A stretch of DNA of 64,000 nt from Hirundichthys speculiger (taxonomy: Eukaryota; Chordata; Actinopteri; Beloniformes; Exocoetidae). Under the pieces are notes generated by a model. It made no database searches, was not told the DNA's origin, and saw only the letters and a list, made by a program, of their open reading frames with translations. Positions 50,901 to 60,719 of this stretch are shown here, piece by piece. Positions within the stretch are counted from its first letter, which is position 1; each line of letters starts with the position of its first letter. The position numbers and the translations under genes were made by a program. The stretch lies in contig JAGFBZ010000373.1 in the NCBI GenBank assembly GCA_018398805.1, forward strand, positions 62,001 through 126,000, read 5' to 3'.

Positions 50901-53900
50901 AACGTTGAAGAATATTTTTTTCCAGCCAGTTGCTGAATCTATAAGATAAGAAGTTAAGGTGGTTCTGAAGGCAAAATAGACTCCAACGAGGTACAATCAG
51001 TGTTCCACTCAGTCTTCATAAATTTAAATTCAAGATCAAAACTACAGAGAAGGACACTGATTATTTTTTTTTTTTTCACAATGGACTAATGCAGTGGTGT
51101 GCAAACTGTGGTACGTGTACCACCAGTGGTACACGAGCGCTCTTTGGCGGCACGTGGGATTGTCATGACTTTCCACATTTTTTCCACGTTTTCACTTCAG
51201 AAATGTACAATGCATTATAAATACATTTCAAACAAATGTGTAGCTTGAGATAATTAAAATTGTGTCTTTAAAAGAAATATTTGTTGCATATTCAGTTGCA
51301 GTGCAACAATTGTAAATGTCTGATTCAGTAAAGTAACAATATAGGTAATAAATAACCACTATAAGGAATAAACATCTCTCCTGTGTGTTTAAAGCTAATT
51401 GATAAGGCATATATGGCTATATTTTAAAATTGGTCATCATGGTGGTACTCAGAGAGCTGAACAGTTTCTCAGGTGGTACGCAGTATTAAAAGTTTGAGAA
51501 CCACTGGACTAATATAATCAGCCTTAAAGTTAAAAAAATAAAAGTCTCCCTTTGTCAAAACTCTGCTGGCACTTTATAACCAGTATTTTGTATGTGGAGA
51601 AAATAACCGCTTTTAACCCAAATTATTGATTCTTTCTGTGATGTAAAATTTTGTCATCTTCATATTTTACAAGGTTTCACTGGGTTGCTCTTTGGCCCAC
51701 CACATGGGTCCCAAAAAACGGTAACCATACAAACTTTAGAGCAAAGACCACAACCTGTGCTTGGAATCATCTCCCCAAAACACAAATAATGGTCTAAAGA
51801 ACAGAAAAAGTGATTTATTATGTTTACAATACAGTTTGATACTATGTCTCCTTAATCCTGACCAACATAAAGGAGCTCTCTGAAGATATACACGCAAGAG
51901 TAGTTGATCAACATAAAGCTTGAAAGGGATACAAAGTCATCTCAAAGTGTTTCGGCATCCATCAGTCCACAGTTAGACAAGTTGTCTATAAACAGAATAA
52001 GTTTAGTACTATGGATAAAATGGTCGTAAAAGTGGACGCCCAGCTGAGATGACTCCAAAGGCACATTTTGTCAACATCAAAACATCATATCAGTGGTGAA
52101 GTATGATGGAGGGAGTGTCATGATTTTGGTTTGCTTTGCTACCTCAGGTCCTGGACCACTTTTCATCTCTGAGGGAAAAATGAATTCCCAGTGTCACTCG
52201 AATATCCTACAGGATAATGTCAGGACGGCCGACCACCAGCTGAGGCTTAGTAGAAGTTCAGTGATGCAGCTGCATAGACAACCCCGAGCACAGAAACAAA
52301 TCCACCTCAGAATGGCTTTAGACATGCAGAATTACTCATTTCTGTCAATCGAAATGGTCAACAATTCCTCCTGAATATTGTGCAGGTCTGATCCAGACCG
52401 ATCAAAATCACTTGCTAGAAATTTAAACCACAGAAGGCTCAAATCAATTCAGGAAACCAGTAAATCCCAAGAGGTTCATTTACTTTTTCCTGCCACTATA
52501 TAACTACTGATTCTAATACCTGATAGTCTTCTGAGTTCAAACATATCTTATGATTTTAAAAGCCAGGTTTGCATATTATTGATGGATTCCTCCTCGGTGG
52601 AAAAGGTTCGGATGAGGAGAGCCGCTTGAGCCAAAGGAATGTTAACATTCATCAGTATCCTTCACGCAACTGAGGAGTTCCCAGCATCTGGTGAGAAGGT
52701 ATCATTTATACAGCCGACTGAGTTGGTGAGAATATAAACCCATCTAGAAAATTTGGTTCTGAGTCTTCAATATACACAGAGAAAAGTTGAATAAGCAGAA
52801 CCATTCAAAACTGCATTTCTGGTTTTAAACCAAGTTTTTTTTTATTTTTCTTGAGCTTTGTGCTGAGTTCAGCAAAAGCTCAACAATATGCTGATAAGGA
52901 TGAAAGTCACCATCTGGTCAGCAACACCCAGGAAGCTGCGGTTTGCATTTCTCCAGTACTCTACTGTTGATTCAAGAAAAAGAAGAAAGAATGAAGGCTG
53001 CAGCCAAAAATAAGGTTGCTTCTGGGAAATGAGGTGTGGGCCTCTGCTTAACCTCAAAAAAATACTGCAGCTGGCTAACAGCCAACTAAAATCTGGTGTT
53101 CTTGATGGGTCCCAATTTGCACTGACATCACTAATGAGTTATAAGGAATATGAACCAGTGAAGGTGGTCACAGCTGGAAGTCAAGAAGTCACTTACCGAA
53201 CCTCTTGTAGCCGAAGGACTGTACGTCCTCCTCATCAGCAAAATCGTCTGGAAAAGGAACACAGGAAAAAAAACAACACATAATCAGTTGTGAAACAGAC
53301 ATGTTTAAGTAATAATGCAGACATACAGAGAAAGAGAAGCTCCTGTTACCTCATCTCTACATAGCTGTTTTGTTTTTTTGTTTTTTAAAGCTGACATTAA
53401 GCACAAAGTGAACTGCAATCCCAATATCCTTATTGATAGAGTGTATCCAGAAAACTATTTTTAAAGCTTGCAGTACAAGAATTAATAAAATTCTAGATTC
53501 TCCACAGCCCACTGAATGAATTTCTTACAGACTCAACTTGTCTCAGCTGGATTAATGCAGATCCTTTACATAAATGCTCTATTTTTCTTTCACAGTGGGA
53601 TTACTTCCATCTCCCACAGTCCTGACCCACACTTGCTATCATCTACTTTCAAGACTGTCCAACATCTGTGGCAACGCACTTTGATAACTTTATTTTACTC
53701 ATCGCCATCCTTAGCTATTCAAAGAAAAGAGCACAAGTCCGAAAGATCTCAGGACAAAATAAAACTCTTTAGATTAATAAAAGCACATGGGTGAGAGGAG
53801 AGCAATGGCTGTCTTTCAGAGTAAAGTTTGAACTTCCTCCCCTGCTTCAAGTAGAATAACTAAAAAAATCGTGGCCCGTGCAGTGGTTTTAACAGTGATT

Positions 53901-56900
53901 GTTGTGACCTTTGAGTCAGCTGCGGCAAAGAAAATTCAAAGTGTTATAAGATATATGTGAACTCAATCTTACTGAAGAAATTCAGTTTTCCAAGCATCCC
54001 CAACACACTCTTTACTGTTTATGTTTTCGAGCAACATTACTGTGGCAAATCACAGGGTTGTGTTAACATAAGTATGCTTGGATGTTCAAGAGTCAGTCAC
54101 CAAATGGAGTTTTATGTTTTACCCAAATGGCTGATTTGGCACATGTGAGTTGAAATGAGAGCTGTTTGGATCTGTGGCGGGGGTGGTGATGATACTTTAG
54201 AGGGGCTGCTCAACATTAGATCAGTTGTAGATTCAAATGAGCACTGGCTTGGTGTTTTCCACAACAAAAGACCCATTGGGTTTGGTGAAAAAGTTTAGTA
54301 TTTTAGATTACATAAGTTACATAATAGTTTTTCAACCATTTTTAAATGGATACATATGCCCCATTTAATGCTGTCAGACTGGTGGTAATTCTGCTGTTAG
54401 ATTTCATAAGTTGTGTCCCATTTAGTTAAAATGAGTAACCATGTGAACTGGAAAGCTGTTTACATATGAAAAATATAATTATGATAAAGATCTCAAATGC
54501 AGATGAGTTCTAAAGAAGATGTTGCAGATTTAGGGAAGGAACAGAACTGAGGGTAAGGAGGAGGAGGAAGTTCAAACCATTACTTCCTTTGACCCTTGAC
54601 CATCAAAGGTATGGGACATCACTGGTAGATAAAATGAACAGCATCGGGCGCTAATGAGATCACAAAGAGATGAGGCTGCAGGAACGTACATTCATGAGTC
54701 TAAAACCTGGATTTCAGACTAGAAGTGCAAAAGGAGGCCGTGGGAGAAGGATTCCAAAGCTTCAGAACAGGTGTGATCCAGTACACCTGTCCAGTTACTG
54801 TGAAGGAAAAGGCTACGCACCCTGGACGTTGAGTTTCTATTCATATTACCTACCAAGAGACCTCACCTGTATTACCTGCTGTTGCTGATGTCATCAGTTC
54901 AGTTGTTGCCAGCTACAAACACAATAACCAATATAACCAAGGTGATCTCTAGAGATTCCTACCAGACCTCTCTTCTACACTTCCAACTTTTGGACAATTT
55001 GTTAAATGATTTATATTTTTATTTCATGTTAATTTTTTTTTTATTTCCTCATTTCACACTGCAGGAATATGATTTCTATTCTGGGGATTAATAAAGTAGT
55101 ATTTAATTATTCATTTCAATTTCAAGGGCTTTGTTCTGTCAGAGAAGTGGAGGCTGTTGGGAAAGTGCCACATTTAAACCAAAACCATAGTAATTCCCTC
55201 CTTCATAAACAGTTTCTGCTTAAAACCTAACCAACCAACTTCTGAAAATGAATATCAGCAGGAATGACAGAAAAACCTAATCACTTGAGAAAATGTTCTA
55301 AAAATTATTTTCACATATAACCTCAGTGTTTCTCAGCGCCATGAACAAGTGCGTGCGATATAACCAGCAGTAAAGGTTGGATGGAGGTTGGATGTGATGT
55401 AAGTCAAAGATGCATCATCCAGGAGATTCAGGAAAGACTCCAGAGTGACAGAATATCAAATGCAGAGCCTTTCAAAGGTGTTTCTGACACATAGTTGTTT
55501 CAGCTGACAAACATTCACATTCAAAGTATATGTGGTCTCCGTAAATGAAATATATGGCTGTTTTTCTTCAGTGACTGAGTTGTGAGAAAACATGGTGAGT
55601 CTAGAAAATGAAACAAAAGCATAATGGTAGCACCCACCGAGTGAAAAGGAAAGAAAGTCACAAACATAACAGTTTTAGATGAGAGACGAACCTTTGTCTC
55701 CTGGATGAAAATGTCATGAATCCTCTGAATACCTTTACCAACAATTAAGCTGGCACACCTGTAGTAAGGTAGCCATCTGTGTGCTTGTTATGCTAATTCT
55801 CTTGCTGTGTTTCTAAGAATTTAATTATTGATAGCATTTCTATGTCTGTGCAGAAAATATAAAGCATAAACGGAGATTCATAAAACATTATTGTTACATA
55901 AAATGACTCATTCTGTAGTCAAAGAGAGGACTGTTTCCCCCTGGCCTTTCACATAAAGTCAGAGTGAACTGTTATTTGGGAAGACCTGCGTTCTGTTGGA
56001 GTAAAACAGCATGTGCTTTCCAAATGAAACCCCACTGCTTCTCAAAGCAATAACATGAGCTGTAGGAGGTGTAGAGCACGCCAATAACATCCAGGATTCA
56101 GCCTGCTGCAAGAGCAGAGTCGGTGAAAAACTCTCAGCTTTCAGGGACCGACCGCAAGAGGCCAGTAGTCGTGCAGGGATGGTGTTTGGCAACAAGGCAT
56201 TGATCTATCAACTGTGGCTTTTGAGGTTGAGAATGACAACCAAGATCTTAATTTAGCAAAGTCCAAAACTTCAGAGAACCACATGTGATCTGCATCCTGG
56301 CAGGCTTAACGTAAACTTTTGTTGAAACTCATGAGCTGTCAGCCACTGACCACCATGATTCATACTGTTTCCTCTGCTGCTGTGTTTTCACCCAGTGTGT
56401 TGAAAAGCAGCAGGTCGTTGGATTTGGGTTGCGGGTTCTTGTGCCAAGTCATATATATATATATATAAAAAAAAGCTCCATTGTTTTTATATGACAGTTA
56501 AGTCTTACTCAGTAGTTCTCTAAGGACATTCTAGCGTTACTGCAAAGTTTTAATGTCCCCTACATGTAAATAAAAGAATGGTATTCAGTATTTGCAGTAA
56601 CACAAAATAAGTGACTAAAAAGATACTCTCTGGTTAAATCAGGTTTTAAACGTGCGTGCATGTGGAATATTTTCTTTTTCTGTAGGTGACTGTCTGATGT
56701 GCATCAGAGGACAGATGCAAAACAATCCCCAAACAGAGCCCCGTTATTGAAACCAGATGTGAGAGCTGAAGCCCACGCATTCCTCAGGTCCCACACCGAG
56801 AAAGAGGGCAGTAAAGTGACAAAGAAAGAGCGAGAGGGATGTTGAGTGCAGCACAAACTAAAGCAGCAGAATGTCATCAGTGACACGTGGCGTTTACATA

Positions 56901-56955
56901 TTGCAGACACATTTTATGTCTGGTTATCTAACCTGTAACTGAGCATACCTTTCAT
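23673..56955 (-). CDS. colec12: colec12 (collectin-12, scavenger receptor with C-type lectin), 9 coding exons
   Basis: COLEC12 is a type II membrane scavenger receptor that binds microbes, oxidised LDL and glycans. Coding exons on the minus strand: 56955-56949 (7 bp, ATG AAA G), 53247-53197, 31691-31568, 26664-26578, 26498-25455, 25050-24490, 24361-24219, 24128-24019 and 23910-23673. Phases agree apart from one extra base in exon 3. The product is about 787 residues (human 742). Order: cytoplasmic tail with an acidic run and YKRF motif ([17 protein letters not shown]), one transmembrane helix (about 37-58), a long N-glycosylated coiled coil (about 62-437, ending [19 protein letters not shown]), about 46 Gly-X-Y triplets, a Ser/Thr/Pro-rich linker, and a C-type lectin domain with galactose-type QPD and WND calcium-binding motifs. 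The terminal residues after CERS are uncertain. Confidence 0.95.
24019..24128 (-). CDS. colec12: colec12 exon 8, lectin domain part 2
   Basis: Reads [20 protein letters not shown] then [16 protein letters not shown], including the WMGLTD core motif of the fold. Donor GTAAGT. Confidence 0.94.
24140..24213. repeat. (CA)n/(TA)n microsatellite in colec12 intron 7
   Basis: CA-rich dinucleotide repeats with TATA interruptions fill most of the 89-bp intron between two lectin exons. Confidence 0.85.
24219..24361 (-). CDS. colec12: colec12 exon 7, lectin domain part 1
   Basis: Reads [20 protein letters not shown] through [20 protein letters not shown]. It has the first two CRD disulphide cysteines. 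Ends in phase 0 at donor GTACAT. Confidence 0.94.
24490..25050 (-). CDS. colec12: colec12 exon 6, collagen-like region and mucin-like linker
   Basis: The first about 139 residues are uninterrupted Gly-X-Y triplets with many KG(D/E) repeats, the ligand-binding part of class A-like scavenger receptors. The last about 50 residues are a Pro/Ser/Thr-rich linker ([18 protein letters not shown]) that is longer than the human linker as I recall it and probably O-glycosylated. Confidence 0.95.
25455..26498 (-). CDS. colec12: colec12 exon 5, long coiled-coil ectodomain
   Basis: A single 1044-bp exon encoding about 348 residues of heptad-rich stalk with many NxS/T sites (NAT, NQT, NIT, NNS, NTS, NMS, NGS, NLS, NFT). 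Strong matches to COLEC12 include [29 protein letters not shown] and [12 protein letters not shown]. This stalk trimerises the receptor. Confidence 0.96.
26578..26664 (-). CDS. colec12: colec12 exon 4, start of coiled coil
   Basis: Reads [20 protein letters not shown] then AVEKDLKKL, with an N-linked glycosylation site NVT. Acceptor is a T-rich tract ending CCAG; donor GTAATA. Confidence 0.93.
26665..31567. other. colec12 intron 3
   Basis: About 4.9 kb. It holds a short fish repeat near 28105-28205. No gene was recognised. Open frames such as 28641-28871 and 29285-29539 on the minus strand have no splice or homology support. Confidence 0.55.
28105..28205 (+). repeat. Fragment of a dispersed fish repeat
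   Basis: Resembles the common motif AAGGCAAGTTTATCTGTATA then GCACATTTTACACACAAAGG and CTGCTTTACAAAGGC. The family name is not certain. Confidence 0.5.
31568..31691 (-). CDS. colec12: colec12 exon 3, transmembrane exon; carries a one-base insertion
   Basis: Opens in frame as [16 protein letters not shown], then needs a one-base shift to read [20 protein letters not shown] and LGYK, the membrane helix. The exon is 124 bp; the phases of exons 2 and 4 require 123. The extra base is within the TTAA at 31641-31644. Read as given, the helix is lost and a TAA follows early in exon 4. Confidence 0.9.
35337..36066. mobile_element. TIR element (CCGTATTTTC family) nested in the hAT element
   Basis: The left end CCGTATTTTCTGGACTATAA and the inverse of the right end CCGTATTTTCCAGACTATAA match at 18 of 20 bases. 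TA flanks both sides (35335-35336, 36067-36068). It has no transposase frame. The surrounding hAT sequence is recognisable on both sides, so this insertion is the younger one. Confidence 0.85.
36218..36601 (+). pseudogene. hAT transposase N-terminus with BED zinc finger, decayed
   Basis: Starts [20 protein letters not shown] and contains a BED-type pattern: SPIWDFFDY, a degenerate Cys pair (NKCLVV..DTMCG), then [15 protein letters not shown] with the His pair. BED fingers bind the transposon ends. After about 130 residues the frame stops (TAG at 36599) and later sequence is broken. It is a remnant, not a functional protein. Confidence 0.7.
37022..37340 (-). repeat. tRNA-related SINE-like fish repeat (CCATCC...GAACATGCAA family)
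   Basis: Contains the landmarks CCATCCATCCGTCATCTATA, CACCCTGGACAGGGCCACAT and GGGAGAACATGCAAAGTCCA. On the minus strand its end resembles tRNA-type pol III boxes (GGTGGATTGGTGATTAGCTC and GGGTTTGAGCC). Two more copies are in this intron. Confidence 0.7.
41613..41835. mobile_element. hAT MITE with perfect 8-bp target duplication
   Basis: The ends CAGGGGTGGCCAACC and GGTTGGCCACCCTG are inverted repeats, and the interior is largely palindromic (TCAGCACACCTGATTCAAAT against GTGAATCAGGTGTGCTGAAA). The 8 bases ATCTAGGT occur directly on both sides (41605-41612 and 41836-41843), the hAT signature. 223 bp, non-coding. Confidence 0.95.
42478..42502. repeat. (CAAAA)n microsatellite
   Basis: About five tandem CAAAA units. 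Confidence 0.85.
43080..43295 (-). repeat. Degraded SINE-like repeat copy
   Basis: Keeps GGTACACCCTGGACAGGTCA, CCAGTCCATCTCAGGGCCAC and AAGGAGAACATGG from the same family as the copy at 37 kb, but diverged. Confidence 0.6.
43300..43860. repeat. Probable MITE-derived GC-rich repeat containing a palindrome
   Basis: CpG-rich sequence unlike its AT-rich surroundings, with GCGTTTCCACTAGCGGGGGT at the left and CCAATCAGCGAGTCAACTCC near the right, which resemble parts of a fish Harbinger-like short element as I recall it. Its centre holds the inverted repeat at 43677-43743. Confidence 0.4.
43677..43743. repeat. Perfect 31-bp inverted repeat with 5-base loop and two CREs
   Basis: Arms 43677-43707 and 43713-43743 are exact reverse complements (left arm begins CAGTGGACGATATGCGGCGG); the loop is ATGAG. 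Each arm contains TGACGTCA (43699-43706 and 43714-43721), the consensus cAMP response element. Confidence 0.95.
45090..45210 (-). other. Exon-like minus-strand segment, unrecognised
   Basis: A minus-strand TTTCTCTTGTAG acceptor is followed by a short open reading [20 protein letters not shown] ending in TGA near 45142. It could be a terminal exon or chance. No partner exon was proven. Confidence 0.2.
45959..46228 (-). CDS. Unrecognised exon-like frame with hydrophobic C-terminus
   Basis: A minus-strand T-rich acceptor near 46214-46218 precedes [20 protein letters not shown], and the frame continues about 80 codons to a TAA. The end is [24 protein letters not shown], a small-residue patch followed by a hydrophobic tail, as in GPI-anchor or tail-anchor signals. 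There are no cysteines and no homology I recognise. It may be chance within intron 2. Confidence 0.2.
   Translation of the reverse strand, partial: YFIFQLTDANINLLLKNIQPKRKESQSGPLFYLTQQTQSNTLKSITLLNRPNTMELTKAEATSKASSTQSAASAVFHWLFKLMLFIMLV
47799..48045 (-). repeat. SINE-like repeat copy
   Basis: Best preserved of the three: CCATCCGTCCATTATCTATA, TTCACCCTGGACAGGTCGCT, GTGCATGTCTTTGGACTGTG and GGAGGAAGCCGGAGTG. The tRNA-like end is missing. Confidence 0.7.
51092..51506. mobile_element. hAT-like non-autonomous element
   Basis: The left end CAGTGGTGTGCAAACTGTGG and the inverse of the right end CAGTGGTTCTCAAACTTTTA are imperfect inverted repeats. The flanking 8-mers GACTAATG (51084-51091) and GACTAATA (51507-51514) differ at one base. 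About 415 bp, non-coding. Confidence 0.85.
51840..52500 (+). mobile_element. Degraded Tc1-like transposon copy
   Basis: Contains a worn Tc1 transposase stretch (about 52093-52200: [20 protein letters not shown] in place of a GGG..W.CF motif) and a 3' end CTTTTTCCTGCCACTATA matching that of the element at the left edge of the window. The left end was not located, so the start is approximate. Confidence 0.6.
53197..53247 (-). CDS. colec12: colec12 exon 2, cytoplasmic tail
   Basis: 51 bp; reads [18 protein letters not shown] across the junctions. It has the YKRF-type tyrosine motif near the membrane. Acceptor TTTTCCAG, donor GTAAGT. Confidence 0.93.
55055..55110 (+). repeat. LINE or SINE 3' tail
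   Basis: TTCTATTCTGGGGATTAATA followed by AAGTAG resembles the GGGATTAATAAAG ending of many fish non-LTR elements. Confidence 0.45.
56449..56466. repeat. (TA)n microsatellite
   Basis: About nine TA units. Confidence 0.85.
56949..56955 (-). CDS. colec12: colec12 coding exon 1 (7 bp)
   Basis: ATG AAA G followed by the donor GTATGC. Joined to exon 2 it reads [10 protein letters not shown], matching the MKDDFAEEEE start of human COLEC12. It was found by that phase match. Kozak context is GCGCAATGA. Confidence 0.75.
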
Positions 56956-57480
56956 TGCGCTTCACAGGACTGGACCGTTGATTGGTTGTTGTCTGAAGTC
57001 ACATCCACAGCATCGCACTGGCATCTGCCCCAAAGCCCACAGCACCCCCAATCTGCCAGAATCTAAGCGTCCTCTGTTTGTTGATGAGAGATAGGGTGGT
57101 AGAATAATAATAAAAAAATAAAAAAATAAAAATATCAGAGATCCATCCGTGACTTTTCCCGCTGGGGTCCACCTCCTTCAGCACAGGTAACTTTTGCTGC
57201 CGTTAAAAGTCAAACTTCTCATTGACTTTATCTCCCTGTTGTCTCTGCTGGACTGGAGAGATGCTGAGAGGAGGGTGGATCCTTGTGCAGCTCGTGCTCT
57301 GCAGTGGTACCCGCAGCAGCAACAGGAGACGCGCGAGGAGCGAAGGAATCCAAACTTGAGAGGAAGTGAAGCGCCCGCAGGGCTGCTTCCAGAAACCACG
57401 TGTTCCTCACATCTGTGCGCGCAGTCTGCACGCCGCGTGCTCATCTTCTTCTGTTTTTAACCGCTGCGAGCAATTACTCT
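56956..57480 (-). promoter_or_regulatory. colec12: colec12 5' UTR and CpG-rich promoter candidate
   Basis: Upstream of the colec12 start codon on the minus strand. The part at 57260-57480 is clearly richer in G+C and CpG (GAGACGCGCGAGGAGCG, GCGCGCAGTCTGCACGCCGC) than the surroundings, as at vertebrate promoters. It lies between the divergent colec12 and clul1 genes, close to colec12. Confidence 0.4.
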
Positions 57481-57905
57481 CAGGGCAGGTAACTTCATCA
57501 GCTGCAGGAGAATAGATTGTCTGAACTTAATAAAAAAAAAAAAAAAAACAACAACAAAACAAAAGAAAAACATTCCCACTGCCGCAGACTGCAGGTCCAC
57601 GAGCAGATTCTCCTGCCATGTAGTCTAATTGTAGGGTTAAGTGTGAGTGATTGCACATGTTGAGCAGTCTGTTCAAAGCAATAGCTACAAGTGACATTTG
57701 GTTCCCCTCTGGATCGAATCTTTAATTCAGAAAAGATGGGCTGAGTTTGGTGGGTTGAGAAGACCATGAAAAGATCAGAAAGTGTGCTATTAAAGGGTGA
57801 ATATGTCTGCTTCAGTGTTCTTTCAAGAATATTTGCTCTAACTTTTGGTCTCATATCCCTATCATAATACCCAATATACCTATTATTGGCAAAAACCACC
57901 TAAAG

Positions 57906-58662
57906 CACATGTTTCAAACACAAGGCCCGTGGGCCAAATGTGGCCCCCCACATCACTTTATGTGCCCCTCGAGAGCTTGTGCATTATTGGCTCACATATT
58001 AAACCAATATTATAAGACTTAATATAAGCTTACACCGCTTTAAAGCGCATATTGACAATAAACTACATCTCCAACAATGCATTTCATCATTACCCACAAT
58101 GATAACGGTATCTATTAATCAGACATCAAGACGATTTTCAGAACTGATAGACTTCAGAAAAACCTCTACAAACTAACCCCAACGTGTCCAAGAAAAGAAA
58201 AATGGATGCAGAAGGAAGGCAGTTTCATGAACGACGGGACGAATACAAGTCTGTATCTTAAGGTGAAAAAACAGTATGTGTTTTGAGTTATGAGGCGGTG
58301 TCAGTCAGCATTTTGACCTCAAACACGGAGCAAAGTATGCTAAATTTAGCCCACAAGAAAAACAAAGAATCGCTTCCGCTTCTGAAGCCAAGGTAATGGT
58401 TACCATGGCAACGGCCTCCTTAAACATCACCTGTGCAAGAGCAGGTTTACAACCACAAACCCTGAGTTTAATACAATAATTAGTTAAATATTTGAAACTT
58501 GAATACATAATAAATACAAAAATCGTTATTTAAAAATATATTCAAGTGTTGATTTATTTTGATTTACATTGCATTTTGTTACGTTCATGCTGTCTATCTG
58601 GCCCTTCGAGGGCGACCATGATGCTGATGTGGCCCTCAGTGAAAATGAGTCTGACACCCCTG
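57906..58662. mobile_element. hAT (Charlie-like) element, non-functional
   Basis: The right end reads GAGTCTGACACCCCTG, the inverse of the usual CAGGGGTGTCAAAC hAT terminus; the left end CACATGTTTCAAAC is a decayed version. Flanks ACCTAAAG (57898-57905) and ACCTAAGG (58663-58670) are a 7/8 target duplication. The interior holds a broken BED-finger region (SKKRKMDAEGRQFHERRDEY; FDLKHGAKYAKFSPQEKQRI). Confidence 0.8.
58190..58400 (+). pseudogene. BED zinc-finger hAT transposase remnant
   Basis: From about 58190 one frame reads SKKRKMDAEGRQFHERRDEY KSVS, then a stop and frame change; a second stretch reads FDLKHGAKYAKFSPQEKQRI with the His of the finger. The paired cysteines are mostly lost. 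It resembles the N-terminus of Charlie-type hAT transposases. Confidence 0.55.
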
Positions 58663-58670
58663 ACCTAAGG

Positions 58671-60700
58671 TAATAGGGCGTAGTGGGAAGCTTCAACTGG
58701 AATGCCCCCTGAAGTTGGAATTCCAACTGGGAAAGTAGGAGGGACCCCACCTTCCCTGACCTCAGAATCCAACATGGCTGCTGCTTGGATCAATAAAGTA
58801 AACACTCAGATCATTTGAAGTGTCAGGCCAGTAAACTTGCTGGAACATCCACTCCTGGGAAAAAAAAGTAAGGTCTTGAATGTCTTTCTCACTTTAATTT
58901 TGGACTAAATCCTTTGGAAATGATCTCATGAACCTTCCCTGATTGATCAGCAGCAACAGCTGCTAACCTGAGATCATTGCTGATGTCTTTCCTCCTTGGC
59001 ATTGTTTTAACACAAACCAGATTGCTCCAAACCAGCAATCTGACAAAACTTCTGCTTTCATAGACATGACCGCCCTTGCTGGTGATCATTAAATCCAGTG
59101 GTTAGCAGGACTTGAATGGCACTTTTCTTAATTCCTCATTCTTATTATTTATTGTTGTGGGAGGCACTGATTTAAACAAAAACAAATTGTTCTGGTCAGT
59201 GTATACAGCCACTCTTAACAGAATCAGAATGAGTAGCTATGGAGGCCGTGTCCTGTTGAACTGAAGCTTCCTGTTGACTGAGTCACAAAAAGACACAATT
59301 TACACCAATTCTATTACCCCAAACAAGAATTAAACATTGGTCTGAGAGCTGTGTTAACTGTTGCATCCACCATAGCTCCTTCCTTTATACAGCTGTCTCC
59401 TCCTGTTTATCTTCTTCAGACCAGGACTCTTAATCAGCATCTCAAAAGTTAACACATAGTAAGCTACACGTAAGAACCTGAAGCACAACTTTGAAGAGAT
59501 TCACTGATCTCCTGAAAACCTGGAAGCGCTCGCAGAGAAGTGTCAGAATAACAAAATCCAAACAAAAACCTGGAAGCATTTTCTAAAGTTTGTCCCGTGT
59601 AAGTGTTGATTTCTTAACACCTGTGTAAATAAAAGCGTTCTGGCAGACTCACACGACCAAAAACCTGTTTCCCTGTTAACTGCATCACATTTTGATCCAC
59701 CGTGGGAGAACGTGGGTGGAACATTTCTCCCCTGCAGTGTTATAGGAACCAGGTGCTGAAGGTGTAATAGAGGCTGAAGCTCTGGCTGGTTTGGATTACT
59801 ATCCAGTAAAGGCTCTATTTTCTGGGTCACAGAAGGCAACGAGGGCACATTTTTGAGGGAAACGGGGCAGAAGGGAAGAGCTGGGGACGGAGAAACTCTC
59901 ACAGCCTCAGTCCTGAGATACTAAACAGCCTAATTTCCTTTTAATAAGAATATTCTGGGTTCTGGCTGGTAGACGTTATAAATGACTGTCATAAACTTCC
60001 AGGTCTAAGCGAGCATTTCATGCCTGCGTGAATACAGGTTTACTTGCATGCACTGGTTAAAAATGGCAAAAGGATATAGCTTTGCTGTGGTTAGAACTCT
60101 AACGAGATTAAGATCTGTTTGGCTCAAGTCCAGCACTCCAGCCTTGTTACAATGTGATCTGTTCATATCTGGCCTTCCAGAACATACCATGACAACGCCA
60201 CACTGAATAATTCATCGTTCACACCAGAAACAATTAGTGCAGAGCTGTGAAAATGATTTAAGAGCCGATGTCATATAAATCACTAATTTGACATCTTTTA
60301 ATATTTGGGTGTAGCAAACAGGAAGCACAAATTAAACACCTGTATTACCAAATTCAACAAAATGACTTTTTTTATCATTTGCTAAAAAATCCATTAATAT
60401 TTAACAGCAACACTCTTGGCAGGAAAAGCTGCAGCTTAATTATAAGAAACCACACAAGGGCATGTAAAAAAAGATGATATGACGAGCTACGACAACTTCT
60501 TTCTCTCCTTCCTTTATATGTTGCTCATGTTTTGTGTGCTTTGTCTTAACTGGAAATACATTTTTTGGCCTCTGGGTTGGTCCAGACAAACATTAGAAAT
60601 GCTCAAACATACTGGAAATGTTGAAACCATGTAACTATTAATGAATTTCATTCAGAGCCAACAGCGTGTTTGATATAAGCACGCAAACCCTGATACAAAA
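58671..60700. other. Intergenic, between divergent colec12 and clul1
   Basis: No exon or known repeat was recognised. Open frames on either strand are short and lack support. Confidence 0.5.
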
Positions 60701-60719
60701 CAAGCTCTCCGTCTGCATG

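Larger units (their letters stand above)
31692..53196. other. colec12 intron 2 (21.5 kb)
   Basis: Lies between the cytoplasmic-tail and transmembrane exons. It holds nested hAT and TIR elements (35.2-37.0 kb), SINE-like copies (37.0, 43.1, 47.8 kb), hAT MITEs (41.6, 51.1 kb), a palindrome (43.7 kb) and a Tc1-like copy (51.8-52.5 kb). Two exon-like minus-strand frames at 45.1-46.25 kb are listed separately. The spans 31.7-35.1, 37.4-41.6 and 48.1-51.0 kb show nothing recognisable. Confidence 0.6.
53248..56948. other. colec12 intron 1
   Basis: Contains a LINE-like tail near 55060-55110 (TTCTATTCTGGGGATTAATA AAG) and a (TA)n run at about 56449-56466. No exon was recognised. Confidence 0.55.
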
